Origin: CAWCKS01 sp963796195
Lineage (GTDB): Bacteria; Pseudomonadota; Alphaproteobacteria; Rhizobiales; Xanthobacteraceae
NCBI GenBank assembly: GCA_963796195.1
Contig: CAWCKS010000002.1
Location: 186,001-250,000, forward strand
DNA length: 64,000 bases
Direction of reading: 5' to 3'
The position numbers and the translations under genes were made by a program. Each line of letters begins with the position of its first letter. Position 1 is the first letter of the stretch. The notes beneath the pieces were generated by a model. It saw nothing but the letters and a program-made list of their open reading frames with translations. It was not told the origin of the DNA and did no database searches. Positions 29,170 through 38,294 of this stretch are shown one piece after another.

Positions 29170-29321
29170 TTCGGCGTGTCCTCTTGTTGGCGAGGCTGAC
29201 AGGCGATCTGTTCGCGTCCGAGCTTGCCCGCCCGAAAAGCCTTCGGCAAGGCGACTTTGGTGCCGCGCCGCATATTGATGGTCCCGCGCATTTACGTTAC
29301 GCGAATAGTGTCATTTGAAGC

Positions 29322-29370
29322 GCGCATGTCCTATTCGGAAAACCGGTCTCCACTTTTCCGGGACATGCGC
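29322..29370. repeat. Dispersed palindrome, family A
   Basis: GCGCATGTCC and GGACATGCGC are outer arms, with TCGGAAAACCGG and CTTTTCCGG inside. It is 33 bases upstream of the hydroxyacid dehydrogenase start and would be part of its 5' leader. Confidence 0.85.
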
Positions 29371-29403
29371 CGACCCTCTAGAAAAACCAAACGGGGAAAC
29401 GCG

Positions 29404-30406
29404 ATGGCTGACAGGTTGGCGACCAACAAGAAGAAGGTGTTGCTCACGGAATCGTTTGCACCGCCCGGCATGGCGCTGTTGAAAGAGCGCAGCGACATCG
29501 AGGCCATCACGTTCCCGAACGCGATCAGCCAGAGCCGATTTCAACGCGCTGCTCAAGCAGCACGCGCCGGTGCACGCGGTTGCGCTCGGCGGCACGCGCT
29601 TCGGCGAGGACGAGCTGAACTCGTCCGGCGACATGCGGGTGGTGACCCGGATCGGGGTCGGCTTCGACGCGGTCGACATCCCCGCGCTGAACAAGCGCAA
29701 GGTCCCGCTGATGACGACCGGCATCGCCAACTCGCCGTCGGTCGCCGAGGCCGCGCTGTTCATGATGCTGGCGCTGGCAAAGCGCGCCGCCGAACTCGAT
29801 TCGCTGGTGAAGGAGAACCGCTGGCGCCAGCGGCTCGGTGCGATCCCGAGCGACCTGCTCGGCAAGACCGTTGTCGTCGTCGGCTTCGGCCGGATCGGCT
29901 CGCGCACGGTGCGCCGTTGCCTCGCGATGGAAATGAACGTTTTGGTCTACGACCCGTTCAAGCCGGCGGCGGAGATTTCGGCTGCCGGCGCCGAACCGGT
30001 CGCCGACCTCGACGCGACGCTGCCGCGCGCCGACTTCGTCAGCATCCACTGCCCGAAGTCGCCGCAAACCATCAACTTGTTCGACGCGCGCCGGCTTGCG
30101 CTGATGAAGCCGACCGCGTTCCTGATCAACACGGCACGCGGCGGCATCGTCGACGAGAAAGCGCTGCATGCCGCACTGACGTCAGGCAAGCTTGCCGGCG
30201 CCGGCCTCGACGTGTTCGAGTTCGAGCCGCCGCAGGAAGACAATCCGCTGCTCAAGCTGAAGAACGTGATCACCGCGCCGCATGTCGCCGGCGTCACCCG
30301 CGAGGCGATGGATCGCATGGGCCTGCAGACGGCAAAGAACATTCTCAGCGCGTTCGACGGCGATCCGATCAAGGACAACGTCGTCAACAAGGAAGTGCTG
30401 GGCTAG
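29404..30406 (+). CDS. D-2-hydroxyacid dehydrogenase, frameshifted
   Basis: The product is an NAD-dependent D-isomer hydroxyacid dehydrogenase of the phosphoglycerate dehydrogenase group. The start MADRLATNKKKVLLTESFAP and the rest from ADFNALLKQHAPVHAVALGG are joined when one base near 29532 (CAGAGCC) is removed, giving 333 residues. The Rossmann motif is VVVVGFGRIGSRTVRR; catalytic Arg lies in TRIGVGFDAVD/NTARGGIVDE and the general-base His in APHVAGVTREAMDRM. No C-terminal ACT domain is present, so it is not the feedback-regulated SerA. It lies beside the RraA-like gene, divergent, which hints at a shared catabolic theme. Confidence 0.87.
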
Positions 30407-30412
30407 TTTCTC

Positions 30413-30555
30413 CGGTCGTCCCCGCGAAAGCGGGGACCCATACGCCGCAGCGGAAAAGAGACGACGGATTGAAGTGATTTGAAACGCTCCTTGACTGAAT
30501 CGGAGCAAGCCAACTAACGCAGGGGTTATGGGTCCCCGCCTTCGCGGGGACGACC
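30413..30555. repeat. Dispersed repeat, family B, long form
   Basis: GTCGTCCCCGCGAAAGCGGGG, CCATACGCCGCAGC and AGAGACGACGGA on the left match the copy at 24602; GGTTATGGGTCCCCGCC and TTCGCGGGGACGACC close it on the right. It fills the gap upstream of proB. Confidence 0.85.
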
Positions 30556-30595
30556 AGATGCTGGATTGGCGCCGCGGTCCGCCAACAAAAGCACT

Positions 30596-31726
30596 ATGTC
30601 CACGCCAAAGCTCAAGGATTTTCGCCGCATCGTCGTCAAGGTCGGCTCGTCGCTCCTGATCGACCAGGGCGCCGGTGCGGTGAAGAAGACGTGGCTCGAA
30701 GCGCTCGCCAACGACATTGCCGAACTGCATCGCGGCGGCCGCGACATTCTCATCGTGTCGTCCGGCGCGATCGCGCTCGGCCGCGCGACGCTGAAGCTGC
30801 CGCGCGGCGCGCTGAAACTCGAAGACAGCCAGGGCGCCGCCGCGGTCGGCCAGATCGCGCTGGCGCGCATCTGGTCCGAGGTTTTGGGCCAGCACAAGAT
30901 CGGCACCGGGCAGATTCTGGTGACGCTGCAGGACACCGAGGAGCGTCGGCGCTATCTCAACGCGCGCTCGACGATCTCGCGGCTGTTGTCATGGCGTGTC
31001 ATTCCCGTGATCAACGAGAATGACACGGTTGCGACCAACGAAATCCGCTACGGCGACAACGACCGGCTGGCCGCCCGCGTCGCCACCATGACCAGCGCCG
31101 ATTTGCTGGTGCTCTTGTCCGACATCGACGGGCTTTACGACGCACCGCCCGGCAAGAACAAAAATGCCAAACACATTCCGATCGTCGCCGCGGTGACGCC
31201 CGAAATCGAGGCGATGGCCGGCGCCGCGGAAACCGAGCTGTCGCGCGGCGGCATGCAAACCAAGATCGAGGCGGCAAAGATCGCGACCACTGCCGGCACC
31301 CACATGGTGATCGCGTCGGGCAAGATCGAGCATCCGCTGAAGGCGATCGCCGACGGCGGGCGCTGCACCTGGTTTATGACCCCCGCCGACCCCGTGACCG
31401 CGCGAAAACGCTGGATCGCCGGCACGCTGGAGCCGCGCGGCACCATCACGATCGACGCCGGCGCGGTGCGCGCGCTGCGCTCCGGCAAGAGCCTGCTCGC
31501 CGCCGGCGTGATCAAGGTCGACGGGCAGTTTGCGCGCGGCGATGCCGTGGTGATCCGCGGGCCCGACACCCACGAGATCGGCCGCGGCCTGATCGCCTAC
31601 GACGCCGACGATGCCGAGAAGATCAAGGGCCGCTCGATCTCCGACATCAAGAGCATTCTCGGCATTTCCGGGCGCTCAGAGATGGTTCATCGCGACGATC
31701 TCGTGATCGGCCACGCGGAGAGCTGA
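30596..31726 (+). CDS. proB: Glutamate 5-kinase
   Basis: ProB phosphorylates glutamate, the first proline step. The 376-residue protein has VVKVGSSLLIDQG at the N-terminus, IVSSGAIALGR, VINENDTVATNEIRYGDND, and LLSDIDGLYDAPP in the amino acid kinase domain, then a C-terminal PUA domain from about residue 275 (RKRWIAGTLEPRGTITID, then AGVIKVDGQFARGDAV). The start MSTPKLKDFRR is chosen; ten codons upstream extend into the family B repeat. proA lies two genes downstream. Confidence 0.96.
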   Translation: MSTPKLKDFRRIVVKVGSSLLIDQGAGAVKKTWLEALANDIAELHRGGRDILIVSSGAIALGRATLKLPRGALKLEDSQGAAAVGQIALARIWSEVLGQHKIGTGQILVTLQDTEERRRYLNARSTISRLLSWRVIPVINENDTVATNEIRYGDNDRLAARVATMTSADLLVLLSDIDGLYDAPPGKNKNAKHIPIVAAVTPEIEAMAGAAETELSRGGMQTKIEAAKIATTAGTHMVIASGKIEHPLKAIADGGRCTWFMTPADPVTARKRWIAGTLEPRGTITIDAGAVRALRSGKSLLAAGVIKVDGQFARGDAVVIRGPDTHEIGRGLIAYDADDAEKIKGRSISDIKSILGISGRSEMVHRDDLVIGHAES

Positions 31727-31747
31727 TCGCAACTTGAGGAGAGCGAC

Positions 31748-32311
31748 ATGCCAGCCTCTCATCTCCAGAGCATGCGCGCCATGGCCTGCAACAATGCGTG
31801 GGCCAATCACCGCCTGCTGTCGGCGTGCGAAAAGCTTTCGCAGGCCGAGTTCGAAGCGAAGGGCACGAGTTTCTTTCCGTCGATCAAGGCGACGCTCAAC
31901 CACATCCTGGTCATCGACCATTTCTATGTCGACGCGCTCGAGGGCGGCACGCTGGGGCCGGCGGCCTGGGCCAACGAGCAGCCCTGCGCTGATGTGGCCG
32001 AGCTGAAGCAGGCGCAGAGTGCGGTCGACAAACGGCTGATCGCCTTCTGCGATAGTTTGCGGGAGAAAGATCTCGACAAGATCATCCGCGTCCATCGCGG
32101 CACGCGGGTGCAGGAGGAGCGCTGCGACCGGCTGCTGCTGCACCTGTTCCAGCACGACATCCACCACCGCGGCCAGGCCCACGCGATGCTGAGCGGCACC
32201 AGCGTCAAGCCGCCGCAGCTCGACGAGTTCTTCTCGATTGCGGAAGCGCCGCTGCGCGCAGCCGAATTCGCCGAACTCGGCTGGACCGAGGCCAAGGTCT
32301 GGGGCGAGTAG
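31748..32311 (+). CDS. DinB family protein
   Basis: The 187-residue protein has the four-helix DinB layout with metal-site histidines: one in ATLNHILVIDHFYVDAL and two in HLFQHDIHHRGQAHAML. An AGGAGAG ribosome site lies 7 bases before the start. The family includes bacillithiol- or glutathione-type transferases and damage-induced proteins of unknown substrate; which applies here is not clear. It sits between proB and proA on the same strand and could be cotranscribed. Confidence 0.88.
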   Translation: MPASHLQSMRAMACNNAWANHRLLSACEKLSQAEFEAKGTSFFPSIKATLNHILVIDHFYVDALEGGTLGPAAWANEQPCADVAELKQAQSAVDKRLIAFCDSLREKDLDKIIRVHRGTRVQEERCDRLLLHLFQHDIHHRGQAHAMLSGTSVKPPQLDEFFSIAEAPLRAAEFAELGWTEAKVWGE

Positions 32312-32413
32312 CCTGGTCCGAGGTCGGCCAATGGCCGACCTGCCTTGTCGAATTTGCGGTGCCGAGGGCTCGCGCCTGCGGAATTTCGATGCTAAATCCT
32401 GCGGTTAGAGACC

Positions 32414-33709
32414 ATGAGCATGACCGCACCGCTGAAAGCGATTGATGGCAGCGCCGACCTCGCCGCGCTGATGGGCGACCTCGCCAGGGCGGCGAGAGCC
32501 GCCGCGCGTACCCTTGCGCTCTCATCGACCAGGCAGAAGAACCGCGCGCTCGACGCCATGGCCCGCGCGATCCGCGCTGACTCGGCCGCGATCCTCGCCG
32601 CCAATGCGGAGGACGTCGCCGAGGCCAAGGCCGGCGGCGCCAACGCCGCGTTCCTCGATCGTCTTGCGCTGAACGAGAAGCGCGTCGAGGCGATGGCCGA
32701 GGGCCTCGAGATCGTCCGCGACATCGACGATCCGATCGGCGCGGTCACCGAGCGCTGGACGCGGCCGAACGGCATGACGATCGAGCGCGTGCGCGTGCCG
32801 CTCGGAGTGGTGGGCGTGATCTTCGAGAGCCGGCCCAACGTCACCGCCGACGCCGGGTCGCTGTGCCTGAAGGCCGGCAACGCCGTGATCCTGCGCGGCG
32901 GCTCGGAAAGTTTTCGCTCCTGTCGTGCGATCCATGCCGCGCTGGCGCAAGGCTTGCGCGAGGCCAACCTGCCCGAAGCCGCAATCACGCTGGTGCCGAC
33001 ACGCGACCGCGCCGCGGTCGGGCTGATGCTGTCTGGCCTTTCCGGCGATATCGACGTCATCGTGCCGCGCGGCGGCAAGAGCCTCGTCGCGCGGGTGCAA
33101 AGCGAGGCGCGCGTGCCGGTGTTCGCGCATCTCGAAGGACTTTGCCACGTCTATGTCGACGGCGCCGCCAACCCCGAGATGGCGAAGTCGATCGTGCTCA
33201 ATGCCAAGATGCGGCGCACCGGAGTCTGCGGCGCAGCCGAGACGCTTCTGGTCGATCGCGCCGCGCAGCCGCAGCTGAAGCCGCTGGTGCAAACGCTGAT
33301 CGACGCCGGCTGCGAGGTGCGCGGCGACGCCGCGACACAGGCCGTCGACAACAGAGTGAAGCGCGCGACCGACGAGGACTGGGACACCGAGTATCTCAAC
33401 TCCATCATCGCGGTGAAGGTGGTCGACGGCCTCGACGGCGCGATCGCGCATATCGAGAAGCACGGCTCGCATCACACCGACACCATCGTCACCGAGGACG
33501 CAGATCACGCGAAGCGCTTTCTCGATGAAGTCAACTCCGCGATCGTGCTGCACAATGCGTCCACGCAATTCGCCGATGGCGGCGAGTTCGGTTTCGGCGC
33601 CGAGATCGGCATTGCCACCGGAAAGTTCCACGCCCGCGGTCCTGTTGGCGCCGAGCAACTGACCAGCTTCAAGTACCGCATCCACGGCACCGGCCAGACG
33701 CGCCCTTGA
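32414..33709 (+). CDS. proA: Glutamate-5-semialdehyde dehydrogenase
   Basis: ProA reduces glutamyl-5-phosphate to the semialdehyde, the second proline step. The 431-residue protein contains PLGVVGVIFESRPNVTADA, ILRGGSES, DVIVPRGGKSLV, and the catalytic cysteine in MRRTGVCGAAETLL. KHGSHHTDTIVTED and FGFGAEIGIATGKFHARGPV are also characteristic. The stop overlaps the TTG start of nadD (TTGA). Confidence 0.96.
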   Translation: MSMTAPLKAIDGSADLAALMGDLARAARAAARTLALSSTRQKNRALDAMARAIRADSAAILAANAEDVAEAKAGGANAAFLDRLALNEKRVEAMAEGLEIVRDIDDPIGAVTERWTRPNGMTIERVRVPLGVVGVIFESRPNVTADAGSLCLKAGNAVILRGGSESFRSCRAIHAALAQGLREANLPEAAITLVPTRDRAAVGLMLSGLSGDIDVIVPRGGKSLVARVQSEARVPVFAHLEGLCHVYVDGAANPEMAKSIVLNAKMRRTGVCGAAETLLVDRAAQPQLKPLVQTLIDAGCEVRGDAATQAVDNRVKRATDEDWDTEYLNSIIAVKVVDGLDGAIAHIEKHGSHHTDTIVTEDADHAKRFLDEVNSAIVLHNASTQFADGGEFGFGAEIGIATGKFHARGPVGAEQLTSFKYRIHGTGQTRP

Positions 33710-34323
33710 CGTCCCCCAAGGTTCAACACGCGCCATCGCCGCTTTTCGCCGACCAGCTGCGCATCGGCCTGCTCGGCGGCTCGTTCAACCCGGCCCACGA
33801 TGGCCACCGCGCCATCAGCCTGTTCGCGCTGAAGCGGCTCAAGCTCGATCGCGTCTGGTGGCTGGTCTCCCCCGGCAATCCGTTGAAGGACGTCAGCGGC
33901 CTGCCCGACCTCACTGCGCGCATAACTGCCGCGCAAAAAATCGCCTGTGATCCGCGCATCATCGTCACCGGCATCGAAGCCGAGTTCCGCACGCGCTACA
34001 CCGTCGACACGATCGCAAAGCTGCGCCGCCGCTTTCCGCGCGCGCGTTTCGTCTGGCTGATGGGCGCCGACAATCTCAGCCAGTTCAGCCGCTGGCGCGA
34101 TTGGCAGACCATTTCCGCGCTGTTGCCGATGGCGATCATCGATCGTCCGTCAGACAGCCTGCGTGCCGCCGCATCCACCGCCGCACAGCGCCTTGCGCGC
34201 TATCGGCTCGACGAGGCGGAGGCCGGGAATCTTGCCGATCGCGCGGCGCCGGCCTGGGTGTTCCTGCGCGGTTTGAAGTTGCCGTTGTCGTCGACGCAAT
34301 TGCGCGACGGCGCGCGTCGCTAA
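33706..34323 (+). CDS. nadD: Nicotinate-nucleotide adenylyltransferase
   Basis: NadD adenylates nicotinate mononucleotide in NAD synthesis. The 205-residue product has LLGGSFNPAHDGHRAIS (nucleotidyltransferase HxGH-type motif, here HDGH), WWLVSPGNPLKD, FVWLMGADNLSQFSRWRDW and the closing LPLSSTQLRDG of the ISSTxxR type. It starts with TTG overlapping the proA stop by four bases, pointing to coupled translation. Confidence 0.93.
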   Translation: MTSPKVQHAPSPLFADQLRIGLLGGSFNPAHDGHRAISLFALKRLKLDRVWWLVSPGNPLKDVSGLPDLTARITAAQKIACDPRIIVTGIEAEFRTRYTVDTIAKLRRRFPRARFVWLMGADNLSQFSRWRDWQTISALLPMAIIDRPSDSLRAAASTAAQRLARYRLDEAEAGNLADRAAPAWVFLRGLKLPLSSTQLRDGARR

Positions 34324-34413
34324 ACTGTCACAACGACAGCAGAAATTTTCATCCCGAGCCGACTTGCCGCAGACTGGAACATTGAAACTGTTAACCCCAA
34401 ATGATTAGAATAG

Positions 34414-34872
34414 GTGCGGACACAGGATTCGGTGTCCGCGATACAGCGAAAGGAAAGGTCCCTGACCAAGTCTGTATTGTCCCGGGTCAGCGAAGTATCT
34501 GCACCCGTTGCCGTCTCCCCGCATCGGCCTGATGCCGACGAGACGCTGAGCACGATCCTCCACCGCCTCGACGACCTGAAGGCGGAAGAGACGATCACCA
34601 TCGACCTTCGCGGCAAGTCCTCTCTCGCAGACTACATGATCGTGACCTCGGGCCGGGCCAACCGGCACGTCGGCGCCATCGCGGAGAATGTGGTGAAGGG
34701 CTTGAGCGAGTCCGGAATCAAAGGCGTCCATGTCGAGGGCATGCCCAACTGCGACTGGGTGTTGATCGATTCCGGCGACGTGATCGTCCACGTGTTCAGA
34801 CCCGAGGTCCGCGCCTTCTACAATCTCGAGAAGATGTGGATGCCGGCACGGGCGTCGACTCGCGCAAGCTGA
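34414..34872 (+). CDS. rsfS: Ribosomal silencing factor RsfS
   Basis: RsfS binds ribosomal protein L14 and blocks subunit joining in poor conditions. The core is LDDLKAEETITIDLRGKSSLADYMIVTSGRANRH (in part), VEGMPNCDWVLIDSGDVIVHVF and RPEVRAFYNLEKMW. The core begins near residue 40; the exact start is uncertain as the first 35 residues are not conserved. The last few residues may be in a shifted frame. It precedes rlmH, as in most bacteria. Confidence 0.92.
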   Translation: MRTQDSVSAIQRKERSLTKSVLSRVSEVSAPVAVSPHRPDADETLSTILHRLDDLKAEETITIDLRGKSSLADYMIVTSGRANRHVGAIAENVVKGLSESGIKGVHVEGMPNCDWVLIDSGDVIVHVFRPEVRAFYNLEKMWMPARASTRAS

Positions 34873-34900
34873 TCGCGACGCGGCAGATCGGGCGGCGGCC

Positions 34901-35382
34901 ATGCGCCTCATGGTGATTGCGGTCGGCCGCCTGAAGGACGGCCCTGAACGCCAGCTCGCCGAGCGCTACGCCAAACGCTGCGACGACCTCGGCCGCCGCA
35001 TCGGTGTGCGCGGCCTCGAAATCCACGACATTCCCGAAAGCAAGGCAAGAGACGCCGCGTCCCGTATCGCCGCGGAAGCGGCTGCCATCGCCGCACTGGT
35101 TCCCGACAAGGCTGCCGTGGTGGCGCTCGACGAGCATGGCAAGGCACTTGATAGCGTTGCGTTTTCAGGCGAGCTCCGGCGCTGGCGCGATGCCGCGGTT
35201 CCCGCCCTCGTCTTCCTGATCGGGGGCGCCGACGGACTTTCGCCCGAATTGCGGCGCAAAGCCGCGCTGACGCTGGCGTTCGGGACCGCGACGTGGCCGC
35301 ATCAACTGGTCCGTGTCATGCTGCTCGAACAATTGTACCGTGCAGCCACGATTTGTCCGGCCACCCCTATCACCGCGCTTGA
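34901..35382 (+). CDS. rlmH: 23S rRNA pseudouridine-1915 N3-methyltransferase RlmH
   Basis: RlmH is a small SPOUT methyltransferase acting on assembled ribosomes. MRLMVIAVGRLKDGPE is the usual start; VALDEHGKALDSVAFSG and FLIGGADGLSPELR form the SAM knot, followed by WPHQLVRVMLLEQLYRAATI. As printed the frame then runs on into the next gene. One missing T near 35363 (ATTTG for ATTTTG) would give ILSGHPYHRA and a stop at 35380-35382, the normal RlmH ending, and a 160-residue protein. The apparent fusion is therefore an artefact. Confidence 0.92.
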
Positions 35383-35413
35383 CGTTGGCGTCGCGGACCA
35401 AGCACCTCGCACG

Positions 35414-36767
35414 ATGAACTCGCGACCCACTCGAAACGACACCACGGCACGATCCACGCTCGGCGTCGCCATGAGCGTCGCCGGCTTCATCGTCGTCGGC
35501 GCGACGCCGGGCTTTGCGCAATCGCAGCCTGCCGCACCGACGACGACGCAAGCGGCTGCCGATCCGTCGACGCAATCGAACGACGCCATCAAACAGCGCG
35601 AGCAGGAGCTCGACACGATGCGCGAGCAGCAGCAGCGTGCGGCGGAGGCGCAGGAGAAGCTCAAGGGCGAGATTGCCGCGATCGGTCAGGATCGCGCCAA
35701 GCTCAATCAGCAGCTGATCGACGTCGCCGGCCGCGTGCGTGGCATCGAGACCCAGATCGCCGACGCCGAAGGAGGCATCCGCGCGCTCGACGGACGGCAG
35801 GATCAGATCCGGCAATCGCTGGCGTCACGCCGCGCCGAGGTCACCGAGGTGCTCGCGGCCTTGCAGCGTGCGGGACGACGGACGCCGCCGGCACTGCTGG
35901 TGCGGCCCGAGGACGCGCTGCGTTCGCTGCGCACCGCGATGCTGCTTGGCGCCGTGGTGCCGGAGATGCGGGCGCGGGCGCAACATCTGGTCGACGAGCT
36001 TGGCGAACTCGTCAAGGTGCGCAAGCAGATCGCCGACGAGCGCGACCAGATGGCCGCGAGTTCGCGATAAGTTGACCACAGACCAGCAGAGGCTCGCAGC
36101 ACTGGTCGAGGAGCGACAGCGGCAACAGAGCGCGCTGGAACAGGACGCCGACAATGAACGCCGGCGGGCGGAGGGACTGGCGAGGCAGGCCAATGACCTG
36201 AAGGACCTCATTGCCAAGATGGAACTTGACGTGAAATCGGCGGCCAGGGCGGCGATAACGGCGAATCTTCAGGGAACGCCGCCGGCCGCCAATGGAAAGC
36301 CTAATTTCAATGCTCTGAAGGACCCCGGTCGGCTCAGCCCCGCGATTGCATTCTCCTCGGCCAAAGGGCTGTTACCGTTACCGGTCAATGGCGTGAAGAT
36401 TCGTGGGTTCGGCGGCTCCGATGGCGCCGGTGGCGTGGAAAGAGGCATTTCGATCGTCACCCGGGCCGGGGCGCAGGTCACAACCCCGTGTGATGGATGG
36501 GTTGTTTACGCTGGTCCGTTTCGAAGCTACGGACAACTCTTGATCCTGAATGCGGGCGGCGGGTATCATGTCTTGCTCGCCGGGATGGAGCGTATTTCGG
36601 TCAATATCGGTCAGTTTGTGCTGACAGGAGAACCGGTAGCGACGATGGGGACCACAGCCCAGGTCGCCTCAATACTGGCGTCCGCTCCAAGCCAGCCGGT
36701 TCTGTACATCGAGTTTCGTAAAGACGGGGACTCCTATCGATCCCGGCCCTTGGTGGGCCACAAGTGA
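35414..36767 (+). CDS. Murein hydrolase activator EnvC-like protein, frameshifted
   Basis: A signal-type segment (LGVAMSVAGFIVVGATPGFA) is followed by long coiled coils (IKQREQELDTMREQQQRAAE, then KGEIAAIGQDRAKLNQQL) and a C-terminal LytM/M23-like domain (GVKIRGFGGSDGAGGVERG, YAGPFRSYGQLLILNAGGGY). The zinc ligands are lost: the HxGxD site reads ERGISIV and the final HxH reads LAGM, as in EnvC, which activates amidases without hydrolysing murein. A single insertion near 36065 splits the protein in the coil region; correction gives 450 residues. It precedes ctpA, a frequent alphaproteobacterial pair. Confidence 0.88.
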
Positions 36768-36785
36768 AGGCGAAAAGGTTCGCGG

Positions 36786-38157
36786 ATGATGCGCAAGACG
36801 ACTCTGGTTCTTTTGAGTGCTGCAGCCGGCGCGGCATGCACGTTACTCGTCACGCAGCCGCGCGTGACGCTGATCGGCTCGAGCGCGCGCGCCGCCGCAT
36901 CCGACACTTACCGTCAGCTCAACCTGTTCGGCGACGTGTTCGAGCGCGTCCGCAGCGACTACGTTGAGAAACCCGACGACAGCAAGCTCGTCGAAGTCGG
37001 CGATCTCGGGCATGCTCGCCGGCCTCGATCCGCATTCGAGCTACATGGACGCCAAGAGCTTCCGCGACATGACCGTGCAGACGCGCGGCGAGTTCGGCGG
37101 GCTCGGCATCGAGGTCACAATGGAAGACGGCCTCGTCAAGGTGATCTCGCCGATCGACGACACGCCGGCCTCGAAGGCCGGCATCCTCGCCAACGACCTT
37201 ATCGTCAATCTCGACGACGAGTCGGTGCAGGGTCTCACCCTGAATCAGGCCGTCGAGAAGATGCGTGGGCCGGTCAACACCAAGATCAAGCTCAAGATCA
37301 TCCGCAAAGGCCAGGACAAGCCGATCGACGTCACGCTGACGCGCGAGAACATTCATGTCCGCAGCGTGCGGGCGCGCACCGAAGGCGGCGACATCGGCTA
37401 TATCCGCATCACCACCTTTAACGAGCAGACCACCGACGGCCTGAAGAAGGAAATCGCCAACCAGCAGAACGCGCTCGGCGACAAGCTCAAGGGCTACATC
37501 ATCGACCTGCGCAACAACCCTGGCGGTTTGCTCGAAGAGGCAGTCACTGTCTCCGACGCCTTCCTCGAACGCGGCGAGATCGTGTCGACCCGCGGCCGCA
37601 ATCCGGAAGAGACCCAGCGGCGCAGCGCCCATCCGGGCGACCTCACCAAGGGCAAGCCCGTGGTCGTCCTGATCAACGGCGGCTCGGCTTCGGCGTCGGA
37701 AATCGTCGCCGGCGCGCTTCAGGATCACGGCCGGGCCACGATGATCGGCACACGCTCGTTCGGCAAGGGCTCGGTGCAGACCATCATCCCACTTGGCCAG
37801 GGCAACGGCGCGCTGCGGCTGACCACAGCGCGCTACTACACGCCGTCGGGCAAGTCGATCCAGGCCAAGGGCATCGTGCCCGACTATGAGGTGCTGCAGG
37901 ACGTGCCCGACGACATCAAGGCACGCACCGACACCCGCGGCGAGGCTTCGCTGCGTGGCCACCTCAAGGCCGAGGGCGACGAGCAGACCGGCTCGCAGTC
38001 CTACGTCCCGCCCGACGCCAAGGATGACAAGGCGCTCAAGGTCGCTGTTGACTTCCTGCACGGCATCAAACCGCCGGCGGCGACCGCCGCGGCCACCGCG
38101 CCGACCGACAAGGCCTCGATCCAGCCCGACAAGGACAAGGAAAAGGAAGCGAACTGA
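36786..38157 (+). CDS. ctpA: Carboxy-terminal processing protease CtpA (S41), frameshifted
   Basis: The periplasmic serine protease cuts proteins near their C-termini, including cell-wall hydrolases. An N-terminal signal (TLVLLSAAAGAACTLLVTQP) leads to the cap region, a PDZ domain (GGLGIEVTMEDGLVKVISPI, then PASKAGILANDLIVNLD), and the S41 core. The catalytic serine is in INGGSASASEIVAGALQD and the lysine in IGTRSFGKGSVQT. One inserted base near 36996 separates ERVRSDYVEKPDDSKLVE from SAISGMLAGLDPHSSYM; correction gives 456 residues. An acidic/lysine tail ends the protein, and a strong terminator follows. Confidence 0.93.
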
Positions 38158-38176
38158 GGTTCGTGATTCGCCTGAC

Positions 38177-38205
38177 AAAGGGGCGGCCGACGGGCCGCCC
38201 CTTTT
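38177..38205 (+). terminator. Intrinsic terminator after ctpA
   Basis: A perfect 12-bp stem (AAAGGGGCGGCC with GGCCGCCCCTTT, loop GACG) runs directly into TTTTGCTTTT, 20 bases after the ctpA stop. Confidence 0.92.
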
Positions 38206-38294
38206 GCTTTTGGGGTGTCTTTGGACTGGGGAACTGGCCAGCCCGAATCGCCGGCATGCTAGAATTTGCCGATTGATTCGCGGGCCCCACTGAT

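Noticed and set aside
34901..36070. RlmH-EnvC fusion protein
   Set aside because: A single missing T explains it; both proteins have normal ends when corrected.
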